Assembly (NCBI GenBank): GCA_026981855.1
Contig: JALSIB010000009.1
Location: 31,553-95,552, forward strand
Origin: Methylothermaceae bacterium
GTDB taxonomy: Bacteria > Pseudomonadota > Gammaproteobacteria > Methylococcales > Methylothermaceae
Direction: 5' to 3'
Length of the DNA: 64,000 bases
Position numbers and translations under genes: made by a program. A model generated the notes under the pieces. That model saw nothing but the letters and a program-made list of their open reading frames with translations, ran no database searches and was not told where the DNA came from. Below are positions 31,781 to 41,317 of the stretch, piece after piece (position 1 is the first letter of the stretch; every line of letters starts with the position of its first letter).

Positions 31781-32733
31781 CCGTTTCGATTGACCTCGAT
31801 TCGATGGATTTGATGATCGGTCCCCAGTTCCAGCACGATATCCGCTCGCCGGGGCATCTCTTCGAGCATCCAGCGGGTCAAACGTTCATAATGCTGGATG
31901 AAGCGATGCAGTTCGCGTTCGTTCATCAACTTGAGACGCCCCTTTGAGTGGTCTGTAGCAAATTCCGCCAGTTTGCGTTCCTGTTCCAATCGCCAGCGGA
32001 AAACACATTCCATGCTTGGGACCTTGAGCATGATCAGGTGATCCAGAAAGGCGAAGAGGCGCTGGTAGGGTCCCTCGAGCTGCTCATTGACGTAGCGGCG
32101 CCAGCGTCCATCCGGATCTTCCCGCCTTTCCAGCTCGTTGATGGGTGTATCCAGAGCCGGTCGCGGTTGGGGTCTGGCACCGACACACCAGCCTTCGAAC
32201 AGGATGATGTCGACCTCACCCCGCCAGACGGGCCATTGGGAGAGGGGCTTGCGATCATCCAGCGCCTTGTCGAAGACCGGGAGGGGAATGGTGTCTTCGG
32301 GGCCGGCGGCTTGCAATGCGCCCAGGGTTTTGATGCCCAGCTCCACATCGTGGGTGCCGGGAACGCCCCGCGTGCGCAGCAAGGGGTGAATGGTGGCGGC
32401 AAGGTGTTCCCTTTCCGCACGGGTCAGATAGAGGTCGTCGATGGAAAGTCCCGCCACTTTCAAATCGAAACAAGTGCTCAGGAGTGTGGTGAGGAGGGCG
32501 GCAAGGGTGGATTTTCCCGTACCCTGCGCTCCGTTGATGCCCGCAATCAGAGGGGCTCCCCTCTTGTGGCGGGCGATCCAGGCGGCCAGGGGGAGATACA
32601 CGGATTCCAGCCACGGCCTCAGGTCGTCGTTCACCCGAAGTTGCCGCAGGCGGTCCAGGAAAGCGGGTAGTGCCTCTTCCGCCAGGGCGTGGATTTTCTC
32701 GTCCGCCAGCGCTGAATGTTCCGGAGGCCACAT
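31768..32733 (-). CDS. Glycerate kinase-like P-loop kinase
   Basis: The 321-residue protein belongs to the P-loop kinase family that includes plant D-glycerate 3-kinase. The P-loop is GINGAQGTGKST (residues 65-76), LSIDDLYLT follows, and ILFEGWCVGARP is typical. With hprA and sga upstream, phosphorylation of D-glycerate to phosphoglycerate is the likely role; 2- versus 3-phosphoglycerate cannot be decided from sequence. A TTG at 32742 overlapping the hprA stop is an alternative start; the ATG at 32733 was preferred. Confidence 0.85.
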   Translation of the reverse strand: MWPPEHSALADEKIHALAEEALPAFLDRLRQLRVNDDLRPWLESVYLPLAAWIARHKRGAPLIAGINGAQGTGKSTLAALLTTLLSTCFDLKVAGLSIDDLYLTRAEREHLAATIHPLLRTRGVPGTHDVELGIKTLGALQAAGPEDTIPLPVFDKALDDRKPLSQWPVWRGEVDIILFEGWCVGARPQPRPALDTPINELERREDPDGRWRRYVNEQLEGPYQRLFAFLDHLIMLKVPSMECVFRWRLEQERKLAEFATDHSKGRLKLMNERELHRFIQHYERLTRWMLEEMPRRADIVLELGTDHQIHRIEVNRNGCPP

Positions 32734-32738
32734 ATGTC

Positions 32739-33710
32739 TCAAACGACCCGGTCTGGCGGGGCCTGCCCGCCGAAGAAAGCGTCCAGGTTTTTCAGTACCC
32801 GCCAGCCCATGGCTTCCCGGGTTTCAGCCGTCGCACTGCCCAAATGCGGCAGCAACACGACGTTTTCAAGCCTGGTCAGCTCGGGATCCAGCCGGGGCTC
32901 GTTTTCGTAGACATCGAGCCCCGCGCCCCGGATCGTTCCTTCCTTGAGCGCCCGAATCAGCGCCTTTGTGTCGACGACATCGCCCCGGGCGGTATTGATG
33001 AGATAGCTGTGGGCCGGCATCAGCCCGATTCTGCGGGCGTCGATGAGATGGCGGTTTTTCTCCCCGCCGGGGCAATGGAGAGAAACGAAGTCGCATCGGG
33101 GCAGCAGCGCGTCGATGCTTTCACATGCCACAGCCGCCATGCCTTCCAGCAGCGTCGGGTCGACGGGGCGTGGATGATAATAACGGATTTTCATGCCGAA
33201 GCCGTGCGCGGCCCGTCTCGCCATGGCCAAACCGATCCTGCCCATGCCAATGATGCCCAAGGTCTTTCCACTGACCCGGGTTCCGAGCAGCTGGGTCGGG
33301 CGCCAACCGCGCCAGCTTCCCCGCCGGAGCAGGCGCTCGCCTTCTCCCGCTCTCCGGGCCGTCATCAGCAGCAGCGTCATGGCGAGGTCGGCGGTACAGT
33401 CGGTGAGCACGCCCGGCGTGTTGGTGACGGTGATTTCGCGGGACTTGGCCGCTTCCAGATCGATGTGATTCACCCCCACGCCGAAATTGGCCAGAATGCG
33501 GCAACGTGAGGGTTTAACCTGGATCACTTCCGCCGTGACAGGATCGACCACCGTGGGGCAAACCGCGTCATACGCCCGCATCGCCTGCTTCAGTTCCTCC
33601 ACGGTGAAGGGGTGATCGTCGAGGTTCAGGGTGACATCGTAGCGGCGCATCAACTGCGCTTCCACGGGCTCGGGCCAGCGGGCGGTGAGGATGACGCGGG
33701 GGCGGTTCAC
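32739..33710 (-). CDS. hprA: Hydroxypyruvate/glyoxylate reductase (D-2-hydroxyacid dehydrogenase)
   Basis: The 323-residue enzyme has the NAD(P) loop GIIGMGRIG at 152-160 and the catalytic set Arg242 (NTARGD), Glu271 (YENEP) and His289 (LPHLGSAT) of the D-isomer-specific 2-hydroxyacid dehydrogenase family. Between sga and a glycerate kinase gene, its substrate is most likely hydroxypyruvate, reduced to D-glycerate. Whether NADH or NADPH is used was not determined. Confidence 0.9.
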   Translation of the reverse strand: MNRPRVILTARWPEPVEAQLMRRYDVTLNLDDHPFTVEELKQAMRAYDAVCPTVVDPVTAEVIQVKPSRCRILANFGVGVNHIDLEAAKSREITVTNTPGVLTDCTADLAMTLLLMTARRAGEGERLLRRGSWRGWRPTQLLGTRVSGKTLGIIGMGRIGLAMARRAAHGFGMKIRYYHPRPVDPTLLEGMAAVACESIDALLPRCDFVSLHCPGGEKNRHLIDARRIGLMPAHSYLINTARGDVVDTKALIRALKEGTIRGAGLDVYENEPRLDPELTRLENVVLLPHLGSATAETREAMGWRVLKNLDAFFGGQAPPDRVV

Positions 33711-33740
33711 GGTGAATTCCGGTCGCAGGGCCGGCTGGAA

Positions 33741-34928
33741 TCACTCGCCGGGGAGCGGGGCTGCGGTTTCACGCCAGTATTCCATGGCGGCGGCGATGCC
33801 GCTTCCCGGTTTGACGTCGATGCCGACATCCCGCATGGCCATCTCGGCGCCGACGATGGCGCTGGCAAGCATCAGCTCGTTGTTGTCACCCAGGTGACCG
33901 ATACGGAATACCTTGCCGGCGACCTCGGAAAGCCCACCGCCCAGGGAAAGATTGTAACGGTGGTAGGCCACGTGCATCACGTCCCTGGCGTCGAAACCTT
34001 CCGGCACGACGATGGCCGAAACCGTATCGGAGTACCATTTGGGATCGCGGGCGCACAGCTGCAATCCCCAGCCATCGAGCACCGCGCGGCGGACCCCTTC
34101 GGCCAGCCGGTGATGACGGGCGTAGACGTTGTCCATGCCCTCTTCCAGCAGCAGGTCGAGCACTTTGCGCAGGCCGTGCAGCATGGCGGTGTTGGGGGTG
34201 TAGGGGAAGTAACCGTCCTTGTTGTTCTGGATCTGGTCCTCGATGTTGAGGAAGCTGCGGGGCAGTTTTGCGCTGTGACGCATTTCCAGAGCCCGGGGGC
34301 TGAAGCAGATGTACGCATTGCCTCCCGGGAGCATCAGGCCTTTCTGGGAACCGGTCAGGGCCACGTCCACGTTCCATTCGTCCATGCGAAACTCGATACT
34401 GCCGATGGCGCTCACCCCGTCGGTCATGAACAGAGCCGGATGCTTGGCCTCGTCCAGGGCCTGGCGGATGGCGGCGAGGTCGTTGGTGACGCCGGTGGCG
34501 GTTTCGTTGTGACAGATCAGCAGCGCCTTGATCTCGTGGTTGGTGTCTTCTTTCAGGCGCTGTTCCAGATGATCCAGGGGAACGCCTTCGCCCCAGGGCA
34601 CCTCGTGATATTCCACATCGAGACCCATGCGTTGGGCCGATTGAATCCACAGATGGCTGAACTGGCCGAAGCGGTAGGAAAGGACTTTATCCCCCGGGGA
34701 CAGAGTATTGGTCAACGCGACTTCCCATCCGGCGGTACCGGTCGCGGGGAAGATGAATACCTGTCCCTGCTCGGTACGGAAGATCTTCTTGAGATCCTCC
34801 AGCAATGGCTTCACCAGATTGGGGAAATCAGGCGCCCGGTGGTCTTCCATCGGCACGTGCATGGCGCTGAGCACCGAGTCGGGTGTGTTGGTTGGGCCTG
34901 GAATGTAAAGATGATTACGACCTGCCAT
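33741..34928 (-). CDS. sga: Serine-glyoxylate aminotransferase
   Basis: This PLP enzyme moves the amino group of serine to glyoxylate, giving hydroxypyruvate and glycine, a key step of the methylotroph serine cycle. The 395-residue class V aminotransferase opens with NHLYIPGPTNTP, has FPATGTAGWEVALTN in the cofactor region, and the PLP lysine K196 in LTGSQKGLMLPGG. It heads the operon sga-hprA-glycerate kinase-psd. An AAGGA site precedes the ATG, and tRNA-Leu lies 58 bp upstream on the same strand. Confidence 0.94.
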   Translation of the reverse strand: MAGRNHLYIPGPTNTPDSVLSAMHVPMEDHRAPDFPNLVKPLLEDLKKIFRTEQGQVFIFPATGTAGWEVALTNTLSPGDKVLSYRFGQFSHLWIQSAQRMGLDVEYHEVPWGEGVPLDHLEQRLKEDTNHEIKALLICHNETATGVTNDLAAIRQALDEAKHPALFMTDGVSAIGSIEFRMDEWNVDVALTGSQKGLMLPGGNAYICFSPRALEMRHSAKLPRSFLNIEDQIQNNKDGYFPYTPNTAMLHGLRKVLDLLLEEGMDNVYARHHRLAEGVRRAVLDGWGLQLCARDPKWYSDTVSAIVVPEGFDARDVMHVAYHRYNLSLGGGLSEVAGKVFRIGHLGDNNELMLASAIVGAEMAMRDVGIDVKPGSGIAAAMEYWRETAAPLPGE

Positions 34929-34986
34929 TCGATGTCTTTCCTTAAACTGTTTGTCGGGGTTGAAAGATGATGTTCCTTGGGTTCGA

Positions 34987-35073
34987 TGGTGCCTCGGGAC
35001 GGACTCGAACCGTCACGGGATCGCTCCCTCGGGATTTTAAGTCCCGTGTGTCTACCAATTCCACCACCGAGGC
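34987..35073 (-). tRNA. tRNA-Leu (UAA)
   Basis: An 87-nt tRNA including an encoded CCA. Acceptor strands GCCTCGG and CCGAGGC pair, the anticodon loop is CTTAAAA with anticodon TAA, the T-loop is GGTTCGAGTCC, and there is a long variable arm as expected for a class II tRNA. Confidence 0.97.
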
Positions 35074-35087
35074 AAGGGGGCTATTAT

Positions 35088-35732
35088 TTAACCGTCATTG
35101 TTGTTTAGCAAGCCATATTTGGCCGCCAGACGCGTCAATTCGACGTCGTTGCTGATGTTGAGCTTCTCGAAAATCCGGTATCGATAGGTGCAGACCGTTT
35201 TGGGGCTGACGCCGAGAATTTTGGCGATGGACTGGATCGACAGGCCCTGTAATGTCAGCATGGTAACCTCCATTTCCCGTTGCGAAAGTGCGTCCAATGG
35301 GGAGCGGGTACGGTCCGACCCCGATGTCAAAGCCAGGTTGCAGGCGACATCGTTGCTCAGATAACTCTCGCCGCGAGACACGGCCTTGATGGCAGAGATC
35401 ATTTCCTGGGGTTGACTGTGTTTGGACAGATACCCTTCTATTCCGGCTTCCAGCAAGTGTCTCGGCAAGGGGCCGTCGTTGAGAACGCTCAACACCAGCA
35501 GGCGAACGGAGGGGTGGCGGGATTTTATCTCATGGCAAGCCTGCAAACCCCCCATCCCCGGCATGTTGATGTCCATCAACACGACATTGGGCGCCAGGGA
35601 TGCTATCTGTTCCAGCGCTTCCTCGCCGCTGGCCACCGTTCCCACGACTTCGATTTCACGATCGGAGGCCAGAATGTATTCAATGCCACTGCGGACCAAC
35701 TCGTGATCGTCCGCAATGAGTACTTTGATCAT
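35088..35732 (-). CDS. uvrY: LuxR-type response regulator, UvrY/GacA-like
   Basis: The 214-residue regulator has a receiver domain with phosphorylated Asp54 (VLMDINMPGM) and Lys104, followed by a LuxR/NarL helix-turn-helix (LSQREMEVTMLTLQGLSIQSIAKILGVSPKT). The whole length and pattern match UvrY/GacA, the partner of BarA/GacS that activates CsrA-sequestering small RNAs. uvrC, usually next to it, is absent, and two tRNA genes flank it. Confidence 0.88.
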   Translation of the reverse strand: MIKVLIADDHELVRSGIEYILASDREIEVVGTVASGEEALEQIASLAPNVVLMDINMPGMGGLQACHEIKSRHPSVRLLVLSVLNDGPLPRHLLEAGIEGYLSKHSQPQEMISAIKAVSRGESYLSNDVACNLALTSGSDRTRSPLDALSQREMEVTMLTLQGLSIQSIAKILGVSPKTVCTYRYRIFEKLNISNDVELTRLAAKYGLLNNNDG

Positions 35733-35797
35733 GGTTCGCCAGCCGGGATGAACGTTTCAGGGGTTGCAGATGCACGGCGCCAAAGTCGGGATTCGTT

Positions 35798-35885
35798 TGG
35801 CGGAGAGGGTGGGATTCGAACCCACGGAGGGTCTCCCCTCGCCGGTTTTCAAGACCGGTGCTTTCAACCGCTCAGCCACCTCTCC
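35798..35885 (-). tRNA. tRNA-Ser (UGA)
   Basis: An 88-nt tRNA including an encoded CCA. Acceptor strands GGAGAGG and CCTCTCC pair, the anticodon loop is CTTGAAA with anticodon TGA, the T-loop contains GGTTCGAATCC, and a long variable arm is present. Confidence 0.97.
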
Positions 35886-35948
35886 GGGATGCGGATTAGG
35901 ATATCGTAAAGGGGGGGAGAGTGCCAGCCTGTGGGTGCCGCGGACGGT

Positions 35949-36665
35949 TCACGACCGTTGCCGAAGCCACAGGCAGTTTCCGCCGCTGTTTTTGTCGATG
36001 TCCTGAAGCCGCTTTTGGTGGGCCTGATATTCATCGGGCGGGCATGTGATTCGTTTCAAATCGAACCGTTGATTCATCAGGGTGTGTTTGCGGGCGGGGG
36101 TTGCCTGAAGGCCGGTGCCGGTCTCGTCGTCCTGGTAGAGGGAAATTTGTCCCCCCGTCATCGCCAGATAGACGCGGGCCAGGATTTCCGCGTCCAGGAG
36201 GGCGCCATGCAGATCACGGTGGCTGTTGTCGATCTGATAACGCTTGCACAAGGCATCCAGGCTGTTTCTTTGCCCCGGATGTTTGCGTCTGGCCAGTTGC
36301 AGGGTATCCAGGACGCGGCAATGATCTTCCAGTTTGCCGTAACGACCGTCCAGGCGGTCCAATTCGGCATTGATGAAGCCCACGTCGAAAGGTGCGTTGT
36401 GAATGATCACCTCGCTGTCCTCGATGAACTCGATGAAACCGTCGACGATCTCGGCGAAAAGCGGTTTGTCGGCGAGGAATTGATTGTCGATCCCGTGTAC
36501 CTGGACCGCCTCCTTTTCGATGGCTCTTTCGGGATTGATATAGAAATGGAATCGCCGGTCCGTCAGCCTTCTGTCGATCAGTTCGACGCACCCGATTTCT
36601 ATGATTCTGTGCCCTTCCTTTGGCTCCAGTCCGGTGGTTTCGGTATCCAGAACGACCTGTCGCAT
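35949..36665 (-). CDS. dnaQ: DNA polymerase III epsilon subunit (3'-5' exonuclease)
   Basis: DnaQ proofreads for the replicative polymerase. The 238 residues have the DEDDh exonuclease motifs: [11 protein letters not shown] at the N-terminus, [14 protein letters not shown] in the middle, and [15 protein letters not shown] near the end of the domain. It starts directly after the rnhA stop. The rnhA-dnaQ adjacency is classic, but in E. coli the two are divergent while here both are on the same strand. Confidence 0.95.
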   Translation of the reverse strand: MRQVVLDTETTGLEPKEGHRIIEIGCVELIDRRLTDRRFHFYINPERAIEKEAVQVHGIDNQFLADKPLFAEIVDGFIEFIEDSEVIIHNAPFDVGFINAELDRLDGRYGKLEDHCRVLDTLQLARRKHPGQRNSLDALCKRYQIDNSHRDLHGALLDAEILARVYLAMTGGQISLYQDDETGTGLQATPARKHTLMNQRFDLKRITCPPDEYQAHQKRLQDIDKNSGGNCLWLRQRS

Positions 36666-37133
36666 TTAGCTTTCCTCCCGCTGCCGCATTTCATCGATGG
36701 CCTTGTTGGCCAGGCGGTCCGCCCGCTCGTTCTCTGGGTGGCCGCTGTGACCGCGCACCCACTCCCATTGTACCCGATGTGTTTCCAGGGCCTTGACCAG
36801 CCGTTGCCACAGGTCCTGATTCTTGACCGGCTTGCCGGCGGAAGTTTTCCATTGGCGCCGGCGCCAATTGGGGAGCCATTCCGTGATGCCTTTCATGAGA
36901 TATTGGGAATCGGTACTGAGGATGACTTTGCATGGGCGCTTCAAGGTTTCCAGCGCGCGTATCGCGGCCATCAGTTCCATTCGGTTGTTGGTGGTTGCCG
37001 GTTCACCCCCGTAAAGTTCCTTCTCCACCCCCTTGTAACGCAAGATCGCGCCCCATCCTCCGGGGCCCGGATTGCCGCGGCAGGCGCCATCGGTGAAAAT
37101 CTCCACAATTTCTTCCTGGTTCTCATTTTTCAT
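36666..37133 (-). CDS. rnhA: Ribonuclease HI
   Basis: RNase HI degrades RNA in RNA-DNA hybrids. The 155-residue protein has the metal-binding set D-E-D-D in [31 protein letters not shown] and [12 protein letters not shown]. The start at 37133 was chosen over an ATG at 37139 because the AGAGG site is correctly spaced only for the former. It overlaps the upstream methyltransferase gene by 11 nt. Confidence 0.95.
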   Translation of the reverse strand: MKNENQEEIVEIFTDGACRGNPGPGGWGAILRYKGVEKELYGGEPATTNNRMELMAAIRALETLKRPCKVILSTDSQYLMKGITEWLPNWRRRQWKTSAGKPVKNQDLWQRLVKALETHRVQWEWVRGHSGHPENERADRLANKAIDEMRQREES

Positions 37134-37875
37134 GATCATGCCTCTGGATTGTCGGTTCGACCAAGCCGGGTGTCCATTGGGGGGGGGCATGGGGCAGGGG
37201 TTTGATGGGAATGATCGTATAAGTCCTTTTGATTGCCAGCAGGGCATAGGAGACTGACCACAAAGGCGAGGCGCATTCCCGCCACCAATGGCAGATGGCT
37301 GAATAATGAATGGTATGGAAATCGAACCAGGCCGCCAGTTCGCCGGAGAAATTGAGAAGATTGAGCCAGTCCAGCAGGCGATGGTGCCAAATGGCCCGGC
37401 ATCGCCAGGGAGCGGCATGGCGCTGATGGGGCAGCCAGCGGTAGAGGCGATAGAAACTCCACGGCTGGAAACCGAGAATCAGCAATTGGCCCTCGGGTTT
37501 CAGCACTCTTTCGGCTTCGCGCAACAATTGATGCTGGTCGCGACAGAATTCCAGGGTGTGGGGCAGGATCAGCATGTCAACGCTTTCGCTCTGCAGGGGG
37601 AGGCTGTCGAGGTGGGCGATGACGGCGGGCAGATCGGTCCGGGGGGAATCGGCTTCGGCGACGATTCTGAAGCGGCGCAGATAGCCGCTGTCCAGATAGC
37701 GCCGTTCCCAACCCAGCACACCCAGCTGGATCAGGGTGAAGGAATAGGGTATTTTGATCGAGTTCCTCAAAAACCGGATTTCCAGGTGGCTCAACCGCCT
37801 TCCCAAAGGGGTGCGGAACCAAGTGTATAAACGTGCCCGGGAAAGGGTGCGGGGATGATTTTGTGTTGCCGGCAT
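37123..37875 (-). CDS. Class I SAM-dependent methyltransferase, YafS-like
   Basis: The 250-residue protein has a late methyltransferase pattern ([34 protein letters not shown], quoted here only as the post-motif I region spanning roughly residues 103-136), while the N-terminal GxGxG motif is replaced by IQLGVLGW. Its place next to rnhA and opposite mltD matches E. coli yafS. The substrate is unknown. Confidence 0.78.
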   Translation of the reverse strand: MPATQNHPRTLSRARLYTWFRTPLGRRLSHLEIRFLRNSIKIPYSFTLIQLGVLGWERRYLDSGYLRRFRIVAEADSPRTDLPAVIAHLDSLPLQSESVDMLILPHTLEFCRDQHQLLREAERVLKPEGQLLILGFQPWSFYRLYRWLPHQRHAAPWRCRAIWHHRLLDWLNLLNFSGELAAWFDFHTIHYSAICHWWRECASPLWSVSYALLAIKRTYTIIPIKPLPHAPPQWTPGLVEPTIQRHDHEK

Positions 37876-37898
37876 AAGCAGGGTTCAGACTTTGTACT

Positions 37899-37904
37899 TA
37901 TAAT
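37899..37904 (+). promoter_or_regulatory. Consensus -10 box for mltD
   Basis: A perfect TATAAT lies 45 bp before the mltD start, in the short gap after the divergent methyltransferase gene. No good -35 is found 16-18 bp upstream, so an activator may be needed. Confidence 0.4.
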
Positions 37905-37949
37905 AAACCAAACAGGGCTGGCGTTTATGGTTTTGGAGGCGATGATCGT

Positions 37950-39542
37950 ATGGTGAATCCAAGGGGCTTGGTTGCGGCGCTGCCGTGGGTTTTGGTCGGA
38001 TTTCTGTCCGCCTGCAGTCAGCACAAGTTGAAGCAGGAGGATCCTTCCCGGCTCACCGAGAAAAAAAATACAGCGGTTATCGTCGACCTTCGGGAAGCCG
38101 AGATCAAATACAAAAAAAACCAGGATGTTGCCGGTCGTGACACGGTGGCATCCGGCGATCCCACGGGGCGGAATGAGAACGATCTGTGGCAACGCCTCTT
38201 CTCTCTCTACCAACTTCCCCCGATCGAGCACCCCCGAATCGAACGGGAATTGCGCTGGTACGCATCCCATCCGGAATATATCCACCGGGTCCAGGCCCGT
38301 GCGCGGCCATACCTGTATACCATTGTCAGCGAAATCGAAAAAAGCGGCTTGCCGGGGGAGTTGGCGCTGTTGCCGGTGGTGGAAAGCGCCTTCAAGCCGA
38401 ATGCCTATTCGCGGCAACGGGCGGCCGGATTGTGGCAATTCATTCCCTCGACCGGAAGGCTGTATGGCCTCAAGCAGGATTGGTGGGTCGATCTGCGGCG
38501 GGACGTGCACGCTTCGACCCGGGCGGCGATCGCCTATCTGAAAAAGCTCAATGCGGAATTCCATGGGGATTGGTTGTTGGCGCTGGCCGCCTACAATTCC
38601 GGAGAAGGGACGGTGCAGCGGGCCATCCGTCGTAATCGGCGCTTGCATCGTCCTACCGATTTCTGGCATTTGCGACTGCCGCGGGAGACGCGGGCGTATG
38701 TTCCGAAATTGCTGGCGGTCGCCCGTGTTTTTTCCCGGGCGAAGGACTATGGAATCGTCCTCGAGCCCATACCCAACCGGCCCCTCTATACCCAGGTCGA
38801 GATAGACTCCCAGCTGGATCTGGCGTTGGCCGCCGAGCTCGCGGAGATTCCGCTGGAGGAGCTTTATCGGCTCAATCCAGGTTTTCGCCGTTGGGCCACA
38901 GCCCCTCAAGGGCCTCATCGCCTGGTGCTGCCACTGGAGAAAGTGGAGTTGTTCGAGGAGCGGTTGGCGAAACTGCCCGCCACCGAACGGATACGCTGGC
39001 GTCGGCATCTGGTGCGGCGCGGTGACACCCTGGGGCACATTTCCCGCCGCTATGGCACGCCTGTCAGTGTGATCCGGCAGGCCAACCATCTCCGCGGCAA
39101 CAGGATCCATCCGGGACAGGCGTTGTTGATTCCTGTCGCCGGCCGAAAATTCAACGCCTCGCTGGCGAGTCTGCGGGGCTTCAAGCCTGCCGGAAGGACA
39201 GAGAGGGCGAGAATCCACGTCGTTCGCCGGGGTGAAAGTCTGTGGGGAATCGCCCGGCAATATGGCGTTACGGTCAGTCATTTGAGACGCTGGAACAAGT
39301 TGAAGGGAGGGCAATCTCTCCAGGCCGGTCAGCGCCTGCGAATTCTTCGTGTGTCGGCGAAAAGCGGAGATCCTTTCAAGCCCGTGGTCTATACCGTCCG
39401 CAAGGGCGATTCCCTCTACACGATCGCACGCAGGTTCGGCATTCGGTTACAGGACCTTCGGCAATGGAACAGGGACAGGATTCGCGGGGTTCTCCAGCCT
39501 GGACAGCGGCTGAAGGTCTATGTGAAGCGTGCTTCCAGCTGA
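37950..39542 (+). CDS. mltD: Membrane-bound lytic transglycosylase D with LysM repeats
   Basis: MltD cleaves peptidoglycan glycan strands. The 530-residue precursor has a lipoprotein signal with lipobox Cys22 (FLSAC). The SLT domain contains catalytic Glu145 (VVESAF), GLWQFIPSTGR and LALAAYNSGEG. Three C-terminal LysM modules, each with a VRRGDTL/VRRGESL/VRKGDSL start, bind glycan. gloB, located between yafS and mltD in E. coli, is missing. Confidence 0.94.
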   Translation: MVNPRGLVAALPWVLVGFLSACSQHKLKQEDPSRLTEKKNTAVIVDLREAEIKYKKNQDVAGRDTVASGDPTGRNENDLWQRLFSLYQLPPIEHPRIERELRWYASHPEYIHRVQARARPYLYTIVSEIEKSGLPGELALLPVVESAFKPNAYSRQRAAGLWQFIPSTGRLYGLKQDWWVDLRRDVHASTRAAIAYLKKLNAEFHGDWLLALAAYNSGEGTVQRAIRRNRRLHRPTDFWHLRLPRETRAYVPKLLAVARVFSRAKDYGIVLEPIPNRPLYTQVEIDSQLDLALAAELAEIPLEELYRLNPGFRRWATAPQGPHRLVLPLEKVELFEERLAKLPATERIRWRRHLVRRGDTLGHISRRYGTPVSVIRQANHLRGNRIHPGQALLIPVAGRKFNASLASLRGFKPAGRTERARIHVVRRGESLWGIARQYGVTVSHLRRWNKLKGGQSLQAGQRLRILRVSAKSGDPFKPVVYTVRKGDSLYTIARRFGIRLQDLRQWNRDRIRGVLQPGQRLKVYVKRASS

Positions 39543-39672
39543 CATTGCCCGGATTCGCACGGTTCGAAAGCGAAATCATGGATCATAACGACCCCCGGGG
39601 GACAAGTCTCTGTTTCCTTTCGGGAACCCTGGATCGATGGTCATCTCCCTTCATGAACCCCGGTGGACAGAT

Positions 39673-41289
39673 ATGGCGACAGGTAACCGGCTAGGAGAAG
39701 ATGGTAGGCAACGGACCGTTTCTTCGGGGGAAAAGGTCGATCGCCCCGCATCCGCCGCTGAGGTTCGTGCCGCCAATCTGGCCAAAACCCGCTTTCTGGC
39801 CAATGTCAGTCACGAGTTGAGAACTCCGCTCAATGCCATCATGGGCTTCATGGAACTTTTGGCAGAGTCGGATCTCGACGCCAGACAGCGTCACTATGTC
39901 GATTTGAGCAAAGATGCTGCTTCGACCCTCCTGCAATTGATAGAGGATCTGCTCGATGCGGGCAGGATGGAAGCCGGATATCTGGAGCTGAAATCCGGAA
40001 AGTTCAGGATTCATTCTTTGGTCCAAACGGTCTTGTCCCTGCACCGGCCTTTGGCGGAGCAAAAGGGCCTTTTCCTCCGTTCTCATATCGATTCCCGGCT
40101 GCCGGCGTGGTGGCTGGGGGACGAAGGACGCATTCGCCAGATATTCAGCAATCTGGTGCACAATGCGCTTAAATTCACGGAAACGGGGGGCGTGGACGTG
40201 AAGATTGCGTTGGCGGAAAACGGAAACCTGCGGTTCGAAGTGCGAGATACGGGTATCGGCTTGAAGGCTGAGAATTGCGCCTGGATTTTCGATCCGTTCA
40301 CCCAGGTGGAGGAGGGCTCTACCCGCCATTACGGCGGAACCGGCTTGGGGTTGAGTATCTGCAAGCAACTGGTGAATTTGATGGGCGGGGAGATCGGCGT
40401 GATCAGCCAACCCGGTCAGGGCAGTACTTTCTGGACCGTATTGCCCTTAAAACCGGTCGACCCACCTGCAGAGGCGGAGGGGGGCGTTGAGAGCCAGGCC
40501 ACCCTCGGCAGCCTGCATGGCAAGGTTTTGGTGGTGGAAGACAACCCGCTCAACCAGGCGCTGTTGTCCGAAATGTTGAAGCGCATCGGGTGCCGGGTCG
40601 AAGTGGTCTCCAGTGGGGAGGAAGCGCTTGATCGCTGGGAAAGGAGCCGGTTTGATCTGGTGCTGATGGATTGTCAACTGCCGGGTATGGATGGTTATCA
40701 AATCACCGCTCGCCTCAAACAGCAAGATGCCCGGCGGGGGAAGGATACGCCCCCCATCGTCGCTTTGACCGCGGATGTCAGTGAAGGGGTACGCGAACGC
40801 TGTCTGCAATCCGGAATGTCGGCCTGTCTGCACAAGCCGGCGACAATCCAAGATCTGTTCGTCTGCCTGAAATCCTTCCTGGCGGAAGGCCGGGACCAGG
40901 TGACCGGCCCCTGCACCGTGGAAAAACGACAGTCTCTTGCTATGTTTAATGCAGCCGCATGGCGGCAGCTCGAGCAGTTGACGGAGAATCAGGACCGGCG
41001 ACTATTGCGTCAGGTCTTGTCCCTGTTCCGGCGGCAAGGCCGGCAGTGGATGCGGGTTTTGACCCAGGCCTTCGAAGATGGAGACGAGCGCGCGATCGTT
41101 CGTACGGCTCACAGGTTCAGGTCGTCATGCGTCCACCTGGGGGCCGAAGCGCTTGCGCAAGGGTTGTTGGTGCTCGAAAATGCCCCCGGGAAGGCCGATG
41201 CGCGCCTTTTGGCCGTCTTGCGGGCAGGATTCCGGCAGGCGTGTTGTTTGCTGGGCGCTGAACTGATGGCGACCGATCGCCTTTCGTGA
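39673..41289 (+). CDS. Cytoplasmic hybrid sensor histidine kinase with receiver and HPt domains
   Basis: The 538-residue protein has no membrane segment or sensory domain. After about 35 residues comes HisKA with the phospho-His at residue 47 (SHELRTPLNAIMGFME), then HATPase (NALKFTE, DTGIGL, GGTGLGLSI), a receiver domain with phospho-Asp in VLMDCQLPGMDGY, and a C-terminal HPt-like domain (TAHRFRSSC). The ATG at 39673 has a GGTGG site; one at 39637 is an alternative. It is followed 28 nt later by the REC-GGDEF-EAL gene, a likely phosphorelay partner. Confidence 0.85.
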   Translation: MATGNRLGEDGRQRTVSSGEKVDRPASAAEVRAANLAKTRFLANVSHELRTPLNAIMGFMELLAESDLDARQRHYVDLSKDAASTLLQLIEDLLDAGRMEAGYLELKSGKFRIHSLVQTVLSLHRPLAEQKGLFLRSHIDSRLPAWWLGDEGRIRQIFSNLVHNALKFTETGGVDVKIALAENGNLRFEVRDTGIGLKAENCAWIFDPFTQVEEGSTRHYGGTGLGLSICKQLVNLMGGEIGVISQPGQGSTFWTVLPLKPVDPPAEAEGGVESQATLGSLHGKVLVVEDNPLNQALLSEMLKRIGCRVEVVSSGEEALDRWERSRFDLVLMDCQLPGMDGYQITARLKQQDARRGKDTPPIVALTADVSEGVRERCLQSGMSACLHKPATIQDLFVCLKSFLAEGRDQVTGPCTVEKRQSLAMFNAAAWRQLEQLTENQDRRLLRQVLSLFRRQGRQWMRVLTQAFEDGDERAIVRTAHRFRSSCVHLGAEALAQGLLVLENAPGKADARLLAVLRAGFRQACCLLGAELMATDRLS

Positions 41290-41317
41290 CATGTCGATTC
41301 TTGGGGTAGGGTAGCAA

